Made by a program: the position numbers and the translations under genes
DNA from: Pyrinomonadaceae bacterium
GTDB taxonomy: Bacteria; Acidobacteriota; Blastocatellia; Pyrinomonadales; Pyrinomonadaceae
Reading direction: 5' to 3'
NCBI GenBank assembly: GCA_028284415.1
Contig: JANQRU010000006.1
Location: 124,001-188,000, forward strand
DNA: 64,000 bases
Shown: one piece after another, positions 51,969 through 59,998 of the stretch
How the letters are laid out: the number at the start of each line of letters is the position of its first letter
Numbering within the stretch: the stretch's first letter is position 1
The notes under the pieces: model-generated
Seen by the model: the letters and a program-made list of their open reading frames with translations, nothing else
Database searches by the model: none
Told to the model about the DNA's origin: nothing

Positions 51969-53318
51969 TTATTTTTGTTGGATTCCCAAATTTTTCATAC
52001 GACGATAAAGATGACTGCGATCAACGCCCATTGCTTCAGCAGCTTTTGTCACATTTCCGTCAGTTTCAGCAAGTTTGTGCATTATAAACTCTCTTTGGTA
52101 AGCATCTGTCGCTTCTTTGAATGATGGAAAGCGAAAACTTGAGGAAGGTGGCTCATCACTCGGATTAAAAGCAGGCAAATCCTCGACACTAATTTTTTGT
52201 TTTTCGTTCATTATGACAATCCGCTCAATTGTATTTCTGAGTTCCCGCACATTTCCTAACCAACTATAGTTTTGCATTACTTCTATAGATTTTTTCGTAA
52301 AGTTTTTTGGTTTCTTACCATAATCAGCCGAGAACTTTTTATTAAAGTGTTCGATCAATGCTGGCACATCTTCTAAACGTTCGCGGAGTGGTGGAATTTG
52401 AAATGGAATCACGTTGAGTCTATAAAACAAATCTGAACGGAAATTACCATTTTCAATTAAATCGTCAAGTCTTTTATTAGTTGCAGAAATTACTCGAACA
52501 TCAACATTTATGGGATTATTGCTACCGATAGGCTCAAACCTTTGTTCTTCAAGAACTCTTAGCATTTTGGCTTGAACACGCTCGCTCATATCGCCGATCT
52601 CATCCAAAAAAAGCGTTCCACCATCGGCGACTTCAAACTTACCTTTTTTGTTTTTCAAAGCTCCAGAAAAAGCTCCTTTTACATGACCAAATAATTCTGA
52701 TTCAACTAAATCTTCAGGTATCGCGGCTGAGTTTATCTCAACAAAAAGTGCGTTTTTTCGATTAGATTGGTTGTGAATCGCACGTGCGACAAGTTCTTTT
52801 CCCGTGCCGGACTCTCCGAAAATCAAAACCCTTCCGTCAGTTGGAGCAACAATCGAAATTTGCTTTCTTAAAGCCCGCATAGCAACTGAATCACCAACCA
52901 TTTCGTATTCGTGACTTAATTGTTCCGATAGATTCTTATTTACTCTTTCAAGGTCTCTCTGTTTTATCGCATTGCGAACTGTCAAGATAGTTTTTTCAAG
53001 AGAGAGAGGTTTTTCAATAAAATCAAATGCTCCCAATTTGGTGGCATTTACTGCAGTTTCAATATTTCCATGTCCGGAAATCATCACAACTGCCGAATCA
53101 TTTCCTTCTTTGCGTAACTTCTCTAAAGTTTCAAGACCATCAATCCCATCAAGCCAGACATCTAGTAGGACACAGCTGTATTTATTGGATTTTACTTTCT
53201 CCAAACAAGCTTCGCCTGATTCTACAGACTCAACTGTAAATCCTTCGTCTTCGAGAACATCCCGCAGAGTCTCGCGTATGCCTCTTTCGTCATCAACTAT
53301 GAGTATTGTATTTGACAT
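51969..53318 (-). CDS. ntrX: Sigma-54-dependent response regulator, NtrX-like
   Basis: 449 residues. Receiver domain with Asp53 (LLDVWLDGIDG), AAA+ domain with Walker A GESGTGKE, Walker B TLFLDEIGDMSERVQAKMLR, and Fis-type HTH NVTKAAEAMGVDRSHLYRRM at the C-terminus. The sigma-54 contact loop reads GAFSGA (in HVKGAFSGALKNKKG) instead of GAFTGA. It diverges from the second pilin gene (sigma-54 promoter) and is on the same strand as the NtrY-like kinase gene, with the pilin gene in between. It may control that pilin. Confidence 0.92.
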   Translation of the reverse strand: MSNTILIVDDERGIRETLRDVLEDEGFTVESVESGEACLEKVKSNKYSCVLLDVWLDGIDGLETLEKLRKEGNDSAVVMISGHGNIETAVNATKLGAFDFIEKPLSLEKTILTVRNAIKQRDLERVNKNLSEQLSHEYEMVGDSVAMRALRKQISIVAPTDGRVLIFGESGTGKELVARAIHNQSNRKNALFVEINSAAIPEDLVESELFGHVKGAFSGALKNKKGKFEVADGGTLFLDEIGDMSERVQAKMLRVLEEQRFEPIGSNNPINVDVRVISATNKRLDDLIENGNFRSDLFYRLNVIPFQIPPLRERLEDVPALIEHFNKKFSADYGKKPKNFTKKSIEVMQNYSWLGNVRELRNTIERIVIMNEKQKISVEDLPAFNPSDEPPSSSFRFPSFKEATDAYQREFIMHKLAETDGNVTKAAEAMGVDRSHLYRRMKNLGIQQK

Positions 53319-53343
53319 TTTTTGTTAGGAATTTGTTTTATCT

Positions 53344-53398
53344 TGTAACAATTGTTTACATCTTAATACAAAATTAATTTTTTATCAGTCATCTGACT
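53344..53398. promoter_or_regulatory. Candidate activator sites upstream of the second pilin promoter
   Basis: A near-palindrome TGTAACAATTGTTTACA (53344-53360, core AACAATTGTT) and a perfect dyad AGTCA-TC-TGACT (53387-53398). The second shares the 7-mer CAGTCAT with the candidate site upstream of pilA. Binding by an NtrC-type regulator is inferred. Confidence 0.4.
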
Positions 53399-53443
53399 CC
53401 CGTTTTTCCAAGATTGAATTGTACAAACTTTTACTAAGAGAGT

Positions 53444-53458
53444 TGGCACAGAACTTGC
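53444..53458 (+). promoter_or_regulatory. Sigma-54 (-24/-12) promoter of second pilin
   Basis: TGGCAC (53444-53449), 5-base spacer, TTGC (53455-53458) followed by T: a full match to TGGCAC-N5-TTGCW. The expected start site is near 53469, about 48 bases before the pilin ATG. Confidence 0.9.
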
Positions 53459-53516
53459 TCTGTTTATAAGTGCGTTTGTGTGAGAAATGTTATCTCATAT
53501 ACTTTGGAGAATTTTA

Positions 53517-54038
53517 ATGAGGGATTATAAAAAAAGTTTATTAGATGAAAAAGGATTTTCCTTGATAGAACTTATTATAGTCGTAGTTATAATCGGCATT
53601 ATTGCCGCTATAGCTATTCCCAATCTATTACAAGCAAGGAGAGCTTCAAATGAAGCTTCGGCAATATCAAGTGTGAGTTTAATTCATCGCTCACTTATGA
53701 CTTATAAAACTACTGAGGGTGACGGTGAATTTACTGATTTAACAGGGCTTTATAACAGAAATTATATTGATACAACACTTGGATCTACACCACATATAAA
53801 ATCAGGCTACCGTTTTGAGATAAACGTTTACCCTTCAACCTCAAGTGTTGAAGCTCGTTATGATCTGCGAGCACGACCGATTGTTCATCAAATAACGAAC
53901 AATGTGACGGCTACCGGATCAAGAGATTTTGGAGTTAATGAAGCTGGCGGAATTTATGAAACGACCGATAATACAGCGGTAAGTTTTGACCCAAACACGC
54001 GTTTGGCTTTGGGAACAGCAGTTCATATTGATAGATAG
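53517..54038 (+). CDS. Type IV pilin-like protein (second copy)
   Basis: 173 residues from ATG 53517, with GGAG 7 bases upstream; an in-frame ATG at 53487 is less well placed. The leader MRDYKKSLLDEKG precedes FSLIELIIVVVIIGIIAAIA with Glu5, continuing IPNLLQARRASNEASAISSV. The helix is closely related to PilA at 30888, but the globular half differs (YNRNYIDTTLGSTPHIKSGY, ATGSRDFGVNEAGGIYETTD). No Cys. Possibly a minor pilin, a second major pilin, or a T2SS-type pseudopilin. It sits between an NtrY-like and an NtrX-like gene on the opposite strand. Confidence 0.93.
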   Translation: MRDYKKSLLDEKGFSLIELIIVVVIIGIIAAIAIPNLLQARRASNEASAISSVSLIHRSLMTYKTTEGDGEFTDLTGLYNRNYIDTTLGSTPHIKSGYRFEINVYPSTSSVEARYDLRARPIVHQITNNVTATGSRDFGVNEAGGIYETTDNTAVSFDPNTRLALGTAVHIDR

Positions 54039-54068
54039 GTATTCAATTTGACCTAAATATGACTGATT

Positions 54069-56240
54069 TTATAGCGGTAATTCAATAATAAATTTAGCAC
54101 CTTGAGGATTGTTTGAGACGACTTTGATTTTACCATTATGTTCGCTGATTATTCTTTGGACGATGGCTAACCCTAAGCCTGTCCCGCGTCCTTTTGTGGA
54201 AAAATAAGGCTGAAACAGCTTCTGAAAATTTCTTGGATCAATTCCCTTTCCGTTATCAGAAACTTCTGAGACTACAATACCTCTTGCTAAATCAACGTAG
54301 GATTTAATTAATATTTCTTTGTTTTCGGCGGACTCTTCAAAAGACTCGAAAGCATTGTCTAAGAGATTTACAAACACTCGTTTTAACTGCTCCGTATCAA
54401 TCATTAATTTTGGTAAATCTTCCGATAATTCCGTATTGATATTTACTTCGTCCTGGCGGTCTTCATAGAGTAAAGTTGCCTGATTAATGACATTATTCAA
54501 ATTTCCTTCAATGAGTTTTACATTTGGAAGGCGTGCATACCGTGAGAACTCATCAACCATTGCTTTGAGGCTTGAGACCTCTCGTAAGATCGTGTTTGTT
54601 CCATCCTTTATTATTTTAGAAGTTCTTTTATTGTTTGAATTTATTGGAGATAATTCTTTATTTTCATCAATGCCGTTAGCTAAGCTAAATCGCTTTGCAA
54701 TTCTTTCGGCAGATAATTGAATGGGTGTCAGCGGATTCTTAATCTCATGAGCCATACGTCGGGCTACTTCCTGCCAAGCAGTCGCACGTTGAGCAGTTAT
54801 AAGTTCAGTTAAATCTTCAATTACAATTACTACGCCATTTTCATCAGGCAACGCAGTTGCCGTAATAGCAACAGGTAAATTTTCTCCTATTTCCGCACTT
54901 CCATCTGCAAATTCTCTCTGAAGAATAGTCTGTTCAGTAGCCTGCCCAATTCGCTTCGCACGCGAGATCAAAGTTTCTAGAATCTGATTATTTTCCTTAC
55001 TGACGATGCGGTTTAATTTGATTTTGGTGAAATCGGCATTTTCCAGTTTAAGCATTTGAACCGCAGCCTTATTGATCGTGGTTACATGATTCTCTTTATC
55101 AAAAGAGATAACCCCTGTGGATAGTGACTGCAAAACTGTTTCGATATATTTTCTACGCTCCTGTAACTCAGCGGAATTTTCCTCGAGCGTAGCGGACATA
55201 TCATTAAAAACATCAACTAATAATTTAAGCTCATCTTCTGCAAAAACATCTACACGATGTGCGAAATTTCCGTGTGCTATTTCATCCGCACCTTCCGCCA
55301 AAGCTCTGATCGGGCGGGTTAATCCTTTTGCTACATAAAATGCAAACCATGATGCAGCGAAAATAAGTAAAAAGGTTAGAAGTGCGAGAGTCGTTAAACC
55401 AAGCTGTCTAATGATTCTTTGTTCAGATTTTAATTGGTCAAGCTGTCGCAAAGAATCCAAAGCTACATTGCTTAGGTTCTCAGCCGATCGCATATCCAAA
55501 ACCGCAATCAATTCTTTTCCATCTGACGTTTTGGCTCTTTCTAAGTAAAACCCTTTTCCATCAGAAGCATTTTTCTCGTCCGGGCTTTGTGAATAGATAA
55601 ATGAGAGTATTTTCTCTAGTTGTTTTTTGTCCGCATCATTTATTTTCTGATTGCTGGCACTTATTTTTTCACCGTCTTCCGAAACCACTTCGAGATGGAG
55701 TAGCTTCCCTGATTCAACTATTCTTTGCAAATCTTGTGAATCAACATCTTCCCCGTCCAGTAAAACAGCCAGCATTTGAGTTGTCTGATTGAATTGGTCT
55801 TTTAACGAACGGTTTTGCAAAACCCCTGCCTCACGGACAACATTTTCAGGTATTTGAGTAAACCAACGATCCAAGGCACGATTCATAAACAAATATGAAA
55901 AAACAGCCATTGCAATAAGAGGAAGAATCGTGACACCTGCGAAATATATCAAAAGCTTTGTTTTCAACTTTGAACCAAGCTGAAAAGATCTTCGCTCTTG
56001 TCTTAACTTGAGAAGACTCCGAATCAGTATAAATGCAAATATGATAAAAGCTATAAAATTCAGAGAGGACAGAGCATAGAGCAAAAGTGTGTCGCTGGCA
56101 GATTCGACCGTAACAATTTTCCAAAGATTTGAGGGTTGTAGAAGCAGTAGAAATGTAAAGAGAAATAGAACTATACCACCCAAAACCCAAGGCGGTTTTC
56201 TCTTTGGCTTAATTCCTCTATTCGACTTTTTTTTGCTCAT
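54069..56240 (-). CDS. ntrY: Membrane sensor histidine kinase, NtrY-like
   Basis: 723 residues. Four membrane segments (about 15-125 and 285-310) flank a periplasmic sensor region; a HAMP domain follows (about 310-365, GLTRPIRALAEGADEIAHGN), then a PAS domain (about 375-470, FDKENHVTTINKAAVQML), HisKA with phospho-acceptor His498 in RRMAHEIKNPLTPIQLSAER, and HATPase (VFVNLLDNAFESFEESAENK, GRGTGLGLAIVQRI). The order matches the NtrY kinase that partners NtrX. The regulator is on the same strand but separated by the oppositely oriented pilin gene. Confidence 0.93.
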   Translation of the reverse strand: MSKKKSNRGIKPKRKPPWVLGGIVLFLFTFLLLLQPSNLWKIVTVESASDTLLLYALSSLNFIAFIIFAFILIRSLLKLRQERRSFQLGSKLKTKLLIYFAGVTILPLIAMAVFSYLFMNRALDRWFTQIPENVVREAGVLQNRSLKDQFNQTTQMLAVLLDGEDVDSQDLQRIVESGKLLHLEVVSEDGEKISASNQKINDADKKQLEKILSFIYSQSPDEKNASDGKGFYLERAKTSDGKELIAVLDMRSAENLSNVALDSLRQLDQLKSEQRIIRQLGLTTLALLTFLLIFAASWFAFYVAKGLTRPIRALAEGADEIAHGNFAHRVDVFAEDELKLLVDVFNDMSATLEENSAELQERRKYIETVLQSLSTGVISFDKENHVTTINKAAVQMLKLENADFTKIKLNRIVSKENNQILETLISRAKRIGQATEQTILQREFADGSAEIGENLPVAITATALPDENGVVIVIEDLTELITAQRATAWQEVARRMAHEIKNPLTPIQLSAERIAKRFSLANGIDENKELSPINSNNKRTSKIIKDGTNTILREVSSLKAMVDEFSRYARLPNVKLIEGNLNNVINQATLLYEDRQDEVNINTELSEDLPKLMIDTEQLKRVFVNLLDNAFESFEESAENKEILIKSYVDLARGIVVSEVSDNGKGIDPRNFQKLFQPYFSTKGRGTGLGLAIVQRIISEHNGKIKVVSNNPQGAKFIIELPL

Positions 56241-56317
56241 TTTGTGATGATTTTAACATAGATTTTTTAAGATGATTCATAGAATTTTAAGTAACCTTCC
56301 AGTAAAATCAATACCTT

Positions 56318-57289
56318 ATGGATGAAAACCCAAAGATTCAAAATAAATCATTTATGATTGATTTATTCTTAAATGAGATCGGACGGCTCAGAAGCGGTTG
56401 GAGATTTTTTGTTTTCCTTGTTCTTTTTCTTTTTCTGTTTCCTGCTTTTGCAACCACCATTAGTTTCATACTCATAAAACTCCCGATCGGTTACGGTGAC
56501 AACACGCTTTTAGCTAGAATCGTCGGTGCTGTGATCGGACTATTTCTGGCTATCTTGTTGGGATGGGCTTGCGGTCGATTTTTTGAAGGTTTGCCATTTA
56601 GAGCATTAGGGATTTGGTTTACAAAACTTTGGTTTAAGGATTTATTGATTGGACTAGCAATTGGGGCAGGTTCAATTTCATTAGCAGTTTTAGTCGCCAT
56701 GGCATTTGGCGGACTTCGCTTTAATTACAATGAATCTGCCGGAAGCACCGCAATACTCATCACTCTTGGAGCTTCATTCATAGTTTTTACATTTGGAGCA
56801 GCTTTTGAAGAAGTCTTGATTCGCGGTTATATGTTTCAAACCTTCACAAGAGCAAAACTTGCCTGGTTGGCGATCGCCATCACATCGCTTTTTTTCGCAT
56901 TCGGACATATGGGAAATCCAAATGCAAATGTATTTTCGACGATCAATACAGGATTAGCAGGAATATGGCTGGGGATTGCGTATTTAAAAACCCGCACACT
57001 TTGGTTGGCAACGGGGATTCATTTTGCTTGGAACTGGGTTCAGGGAGCGATCTTTGGAATCGAGGTTAGTGGTTTAACTGACATTACGACAGCTCCTCTT
57101 TTGAAGGAGGTTGATGTGCCGACAAGCTTGATCTCAGGTGGAAGTTATGGAATCGAAGGAGGAATTGCCTGCACAATTGCACTTATAGCTTCGACTGCTT
57201 TAATTTGGTTTCTACCTGTTTTAAAACCTACAGAGGAAATGCTCGAACTGACCAGTGAAGAAATACCTGCTGGTAGAAACTTAACCTAA
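56318..57289 (+). CDS. CPBP-family intramembrane glutamic protease
   Basis: 323 residues with about eight membrane segments. The CPBP/Abi motifs are in order: FEEVLIRGYMFQTF (motif 1, EExxxR), SLFFAFGHMGNPNANVF (motif 2), and ATGIHFAWNWVQGAIFGIE (motif 3). The family includes prenyl-processing Rce1 and bacterial bacteriocin self-immunity proteases. Substrate unknown. It diverges from ntrY (77-base gap) and converges with the DUF1499 gene. Confidence 0.93.
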   Translation: MDENPKIQNKSFMIDLFLNEIGRLRSGWRFFVFLVLFLFLFPAFATTISFILIKLPIGYGDNTLLARIVGAVIGLFLAILLGWACGRFFEGLPFRALGIWFTKLWFKDLLIGLAIGAGSISLAVLVAMAFGGLRFNYNESAGSTAILITLGASFIVFTFGAAFEEVLIRGYMFQTFTRAKLAWLAIAITSLFFAFGHMGNPNANVFSTINTGLAGIWLGIAYLKTRTLWLATGIHFAWNWVQGAIFGIEVSGLTDITTAPLLKEVDVPTSLISGGSYGIEGGIACTIALIASTALIWFLPVLKPTEEMLELTSEEIPAGRNLT

Positions 57290-57295
57290 AGAAAT

Positions 57296-57745
57296 TTATT
57301 TTCTTGCAAGTTTTTCGTCTAAAGCACTTAAAATCTTCCTGACGTGACGGGCATTTTCGCCAAAATCACTTTTGCCAACACGTGACTTTGAAACTACATC
57401 AACTTGAACTTCGCCTTCATTTTCAGCCTGTTTTATTTTTACTTCCAAATCATCAGTAAAAACTATCACGGGAATCTCAGCCTTAATTGAAGTAATGTTT
57501 CCACCATCGGCTTCGTCAACTAACTTCCAGTTACTTCCATAAGTTGAAAGTGTAGGGATTATTTCTTTAACTGTTTTTTTAGCTGTCTCCACGTCAGTTT
57601 TGTAAATTCTTGTCTTTAATTCTTTTACGCCACCATCTTTAGAAGTTTCGGCTACATTATCTGGGTAAAAAGTGCGTCCAATTACCAAGATCACGACAAC
57701 GAAAACAACCAATAAAATTCCTAATGCAATAAGTATTTTTTTCAT
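57296..57745 (-). CDS. Membrane-anchored DUF1499-type protein
   Basis: 149 residues from ATG 57745 (the longer frame uses TTG 57751). One N-terminal membrane helix (about 3-25) is followed by an outer domain whose end, VVSKSRVGKSDFGENARHVR, fits the DUF1499 signature (S-R-x-G-x-x-D-x-x-x-N). DUF1499 proteins are uncharacterised and often periplasmic or photosynthesis-linked in other groups. It converges with the CPBP gene (6-base gap); nadC lies upstream on the same strand, 33 bases away. Confidence 0.8.
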   Translation of the reverse strand: MKKILIALGILLVVFVVVILVIGRTFYPDNVAETSKDGGVKELKTRIYKTDVETAKKTVKEIIPTLSTYGSNWKLVDEADGGNITSIKAEIPVIVFTDDLEVKIKQAENEGEVQVDVVSKSRVGKSDFGENARHVRKILSALDEKLARK

Positions 57746-57778
57746 ATCCAACTATTTAGCAAAACTTAAACTAATATT

Positions 57779-58660
57779 TTAGATAGCCCGTAAAGCACTT
57801 TCTTGTATTGTTTTGATCTTAAAGGAAATATCCATAGCACGGGCTGAATGAGTCAGCATTCCGGCTGAGATCAAATCTACTCCTGCTTCTGCATAAGAAC
57901 GGACATTTTCAAGATTCATTCCGCCTGAAGCCTCAAGCAAAACATTTGGATTCATACTGCGTGCCATTTCTACCAGCTTTTTGGTTTCTTCAGGAGTCTG
58001 ATTATCTAACATAACAATATCCGCACCAGCTTCGATCGCTTCACGCAATTGTGCCCAGTTTGAGATTTCAATCTCAATTTTATGCAAATGTCCAACCTTT
58101 TCTTTTGCTGATTGAATCGCTTCTTTTACACCGCCCGCTAATTCAATATGATTGTCCTTTATTAAAACTCCATCATCCAGTCCAAACCGATGATTTTTGC
58201 AACCACCAACAGTGACAGCATATTTTTCCAGCATACGAAGTCCCGGAGTTGTTTTTCTTGTATCAACAACCTTTGCATTTGTGCCTTCAACAGCTTCGGC
58301 AAATTTCTTTGAAAGAGTCGCAATACCTGACATACGCTGCATCAAATTAAGAGCCAATCTTTCTCCCGTCAGCAAAACATCAGCAAAACCGCTAAGTGTT
58401 CCAAATATAGTCCCTGCTTCAACAAAATCGCCATCTTTATAATTTGTATCTATCTCAGGACTCTCAGGATCAAGCTGTGCAAATACCGCCTCCGCAACCT
58501 GCAAACCGCAAATCACTAAATCTTCCTTCGCCAAAAACTTCCCCGTCCCGCGGACTCCTGCCGGAACAGTTGATTGAGTCGTAATATCCCCACGCCCAAT
58601 ATCCTCAGCCAGAAAATCACCAATATCAGCTAATATGTCGCTGTTTTCTAAAAGATTCAT
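57779..58660 (-). CDS. nadC: Nicotinate-nucleotide pyrophosphorylase (quinolinate phosphoribosyltransferase)
   Basis: 293 residues from ATG 58660; a longer frame from 58753 is rejected because it reads through the hairpin at 58679. Motifs: DFLAEDIGRGDITTQSTVPA near the N-terminus, 'GERLALNLMQRMSGIATLSK', 'VVDTRKTTPGLRMLEKYAVT', GGCKNHRFGLDDGVLIKDNH and 'ADIVMLDNQTPEETKKLVEM'. It makes nicotinate mononucleotide from quinolinate and PRPP in de novo NAD synthesis. No nadA or nadB is in the window. Confidence 0.96.
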   Translation of the reverse strand: MNLLENSDILADIGDFLAEDIGRGDITTQSTVPAGVRGTGKFLAKEDLVICGLQVAEAVFAQLDPESPEIDTNYKDGDFVEAGTIFGTLSGFADVLLTGERLALNLMQRMSGIATLSKKFAEAVEGTNAKVVDTRKTTPGLRMLEKYAVTVGGCKNHRFGLDDGVLIKDNHIELAGGVKEAIQSAKEKVGHLHKIEIEISNWAQLREAIEAGADIVMLDNQTPEETKKLVEMARSMNPNVLLEASGGMNLENVRSYAEAGVDLISAGMLTHSARAMDISFKIKTIQESALRAI

Positions 58661-58678
58661 ATCGAATAAAAGTAACAT

Positions 58679-58706
58679 AAAAGAGCCTACAAATGTAGGC
58701 TCTTTT
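58679..58706 (-). terminator. Hairpin terminator between nadC and the upstream gene
   Basis: Inverted repeat AAAAGAGCCTACA / TGTAGGCTCTTTT (58679-58691 with 58694-58706). Read on the minus strand it ends in TTTT and lies 100 bases after the stop of the gene at 58806, and it precedes the nadC start by 18 bases. Confidence 0.75.
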
Positions 58707-58805
58707 ATGGAACAACAAAAATTTAATAATTGGTGTACTTTGAGCTTAGGCAAGAAAGTTACAGTACCTAAACATTTTGCTTAGATTTTTTTCTTGTATC
58801 TTGAA

Positions 58806-59432
58806 TTACTTCATAGCTTTCTTAAGTCCAGGGTTTGGGATTACAACAGGTGTTTCATAATCAAATGTTTCAACTTTAACTTCAAATTGAGAATCTTTTG
58901 AAGACTTAATACGTGTGATTTTTTTATGTAACAAACCATCATTACCAAACCAATAAGTTTCTTTACCTTCAATAAACCTTAAAGTTAATTCAAAGACTTT
59001 TTCTTTATTGTTACCAACCTTATTTTCCCTTAGCATTTTAATCTCTTTAGAGGGATTTGCGTCTATATACGCAATAAGTGTGTCTTTTGGTTTTTCTAGT
59101 TTCCATGAGCCATTGTTGGTTTTAGTAAAAATTTCCCCATCCAAATTCAAACTCTCAACTTTAAGTTTCCCTTCAGTTGACTCAATCGAATTCAAGGTGT
59201 AGCTGTTGAGAGTCTTAGCTTCCCGTTTATAAACCTTTACGGCTATCTTCTTTATTGCCAATGTATCAGAATCAAAAATCCTTGTTATTGTCTTATGGGT
59301 AAAAGATTTACCTTTACTTTTTTCAATATCTAAATCAAGTAACCTAATAAAATCTTCTGTCGAATTTCTATTGGTTTGCCCAGAAACTGAAAAACTCAAA
59401 ATCAACAAGATAAACGGAAGAATCTTTCTCAT
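58806..59432 (-). CDS. Exported protein of unknown function (LolA-like beta-rich?)
   Basis: 208 residues with a signal peptide (about 1-18, SVSGQ). The mature part is mainly beta-predicted with alternating polar/hydrophobic strands: FTHKTITRIFDSDTLAIKKI, LNLDGEIFTKTNNGSWKLEK, LTLRFIEGKETYWFGNDGLL. This resembles lipoprotein-carrier (LolA/LolB-like) or DUF-type periplasmic beta proteins, but I cannot assign a family. AGGAG lies 5-7 bases before the ATG. It ends at a terminator. Confidence 0.78.
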   Translation of the reverse strand: MRKILPFILLILSFSVSGQTNRNSTEDFIRLLDLDIEKSKGKSFTHKTITRIFDSDTLAIKKIAVKVYKREAKTLNSYTLNSIESTEGKLKVESLNLDGEIFTKTNNGSWKLEKPKDTLIAYIDANPSKEIKMLRENKVGNNKEKVFELTLRFIEGKETYWFGNDGLLHKKITRIKSSKDSQFEVKVETFDYETPVVIPNPGLKKAMK

Positions 59433-59609
59433 ATCTTTCTCCTAAAAAACTGTTCTTAAGCAAAAAGACGTTCAAAGATTATTTTTTTGCTGGATTACGC
59501 TCAGTAAAACTTAAAACTATTAGATGGGTTTTGAATAATTTTGAGATGAGTTTTTCTTCCATTATTAAATTGATTCTGAAATAAACCTCTAAAGCGAATC
59601 GTTCGATGT

Positions 59610-59792
59610 TTACATTTCAAACTGATGATGTTCAGCAATCAATGTATATGTTCCTTCATCATGTGAAATGACGGTAAACTCTATATTTTTCTTTTTGTTG
59701 TCTAAGTATTTCTGTAAATCTTTCGCAGTGATATTTTGTTTGATTATCTGTTGTTTTGCTTGGTCAATTCCCTTTTGCCCTTGCTCGTTCAT
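59610..59792 (-). CDS. Small hypothetical protein
   Basis: 60 residues, charged and helical at the start (EQGQKGIDQAKQQIIKQNIT), then a small beta part (IEFTVISHDEGTYTLIAEHH). A GGGGG run lies about 9 bases before the ATG. No motif; small size and lack of homology cues make it only a moderate prediction. Confidence 0.45.
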   Translation of the reverse strand: MNEQGQKGIDQAKQQIIKQNITAKDLQKYLDNKKKNIEFTVISHDEGTYTLIAEHHQFEM

Positions 59793-59970
59793 TTTATAAG
59801 CCCCCTTGTTTCTTAAGTTATTGTATTCGAGAAAGTTATGGGATTAGATTCATTAGTTAGAAGCCATCTAATATATTTACTTCAAAATAAAAGTCTGCTG
59901 TAAGAATCTGAGGAAGGCTGTTTGTAATACTATTTTCCTTCAACAATGGTAATTTCTCAGGACGCATTCT

Positions 59971-59998
59971 GGGGTGCAAGCAGGGATGCTTGCACTCC
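59971..59998. repeat. REP-like palindrome abutting the valS stop codon
   Basis: GTGCAAGCA / TGCTTGCAC (59974-59982 with 59987-59995), 4-nt loop, extendable by three pairs to 59971-59998, overlapping the valS stop (60000-59998). On the minus strand there is no T-run, so it is not an ordinary terminator. It resembles interspersed REP-type palindromes; no second copy is seen here. Confidence 0.4.

Noticed and set aside
58661-58753. N-terminal extension of nadC
   Set aside because: The extra codons span a terminator-type hairpin and do not resemble NadC; ATG 58660 gives a standard length.
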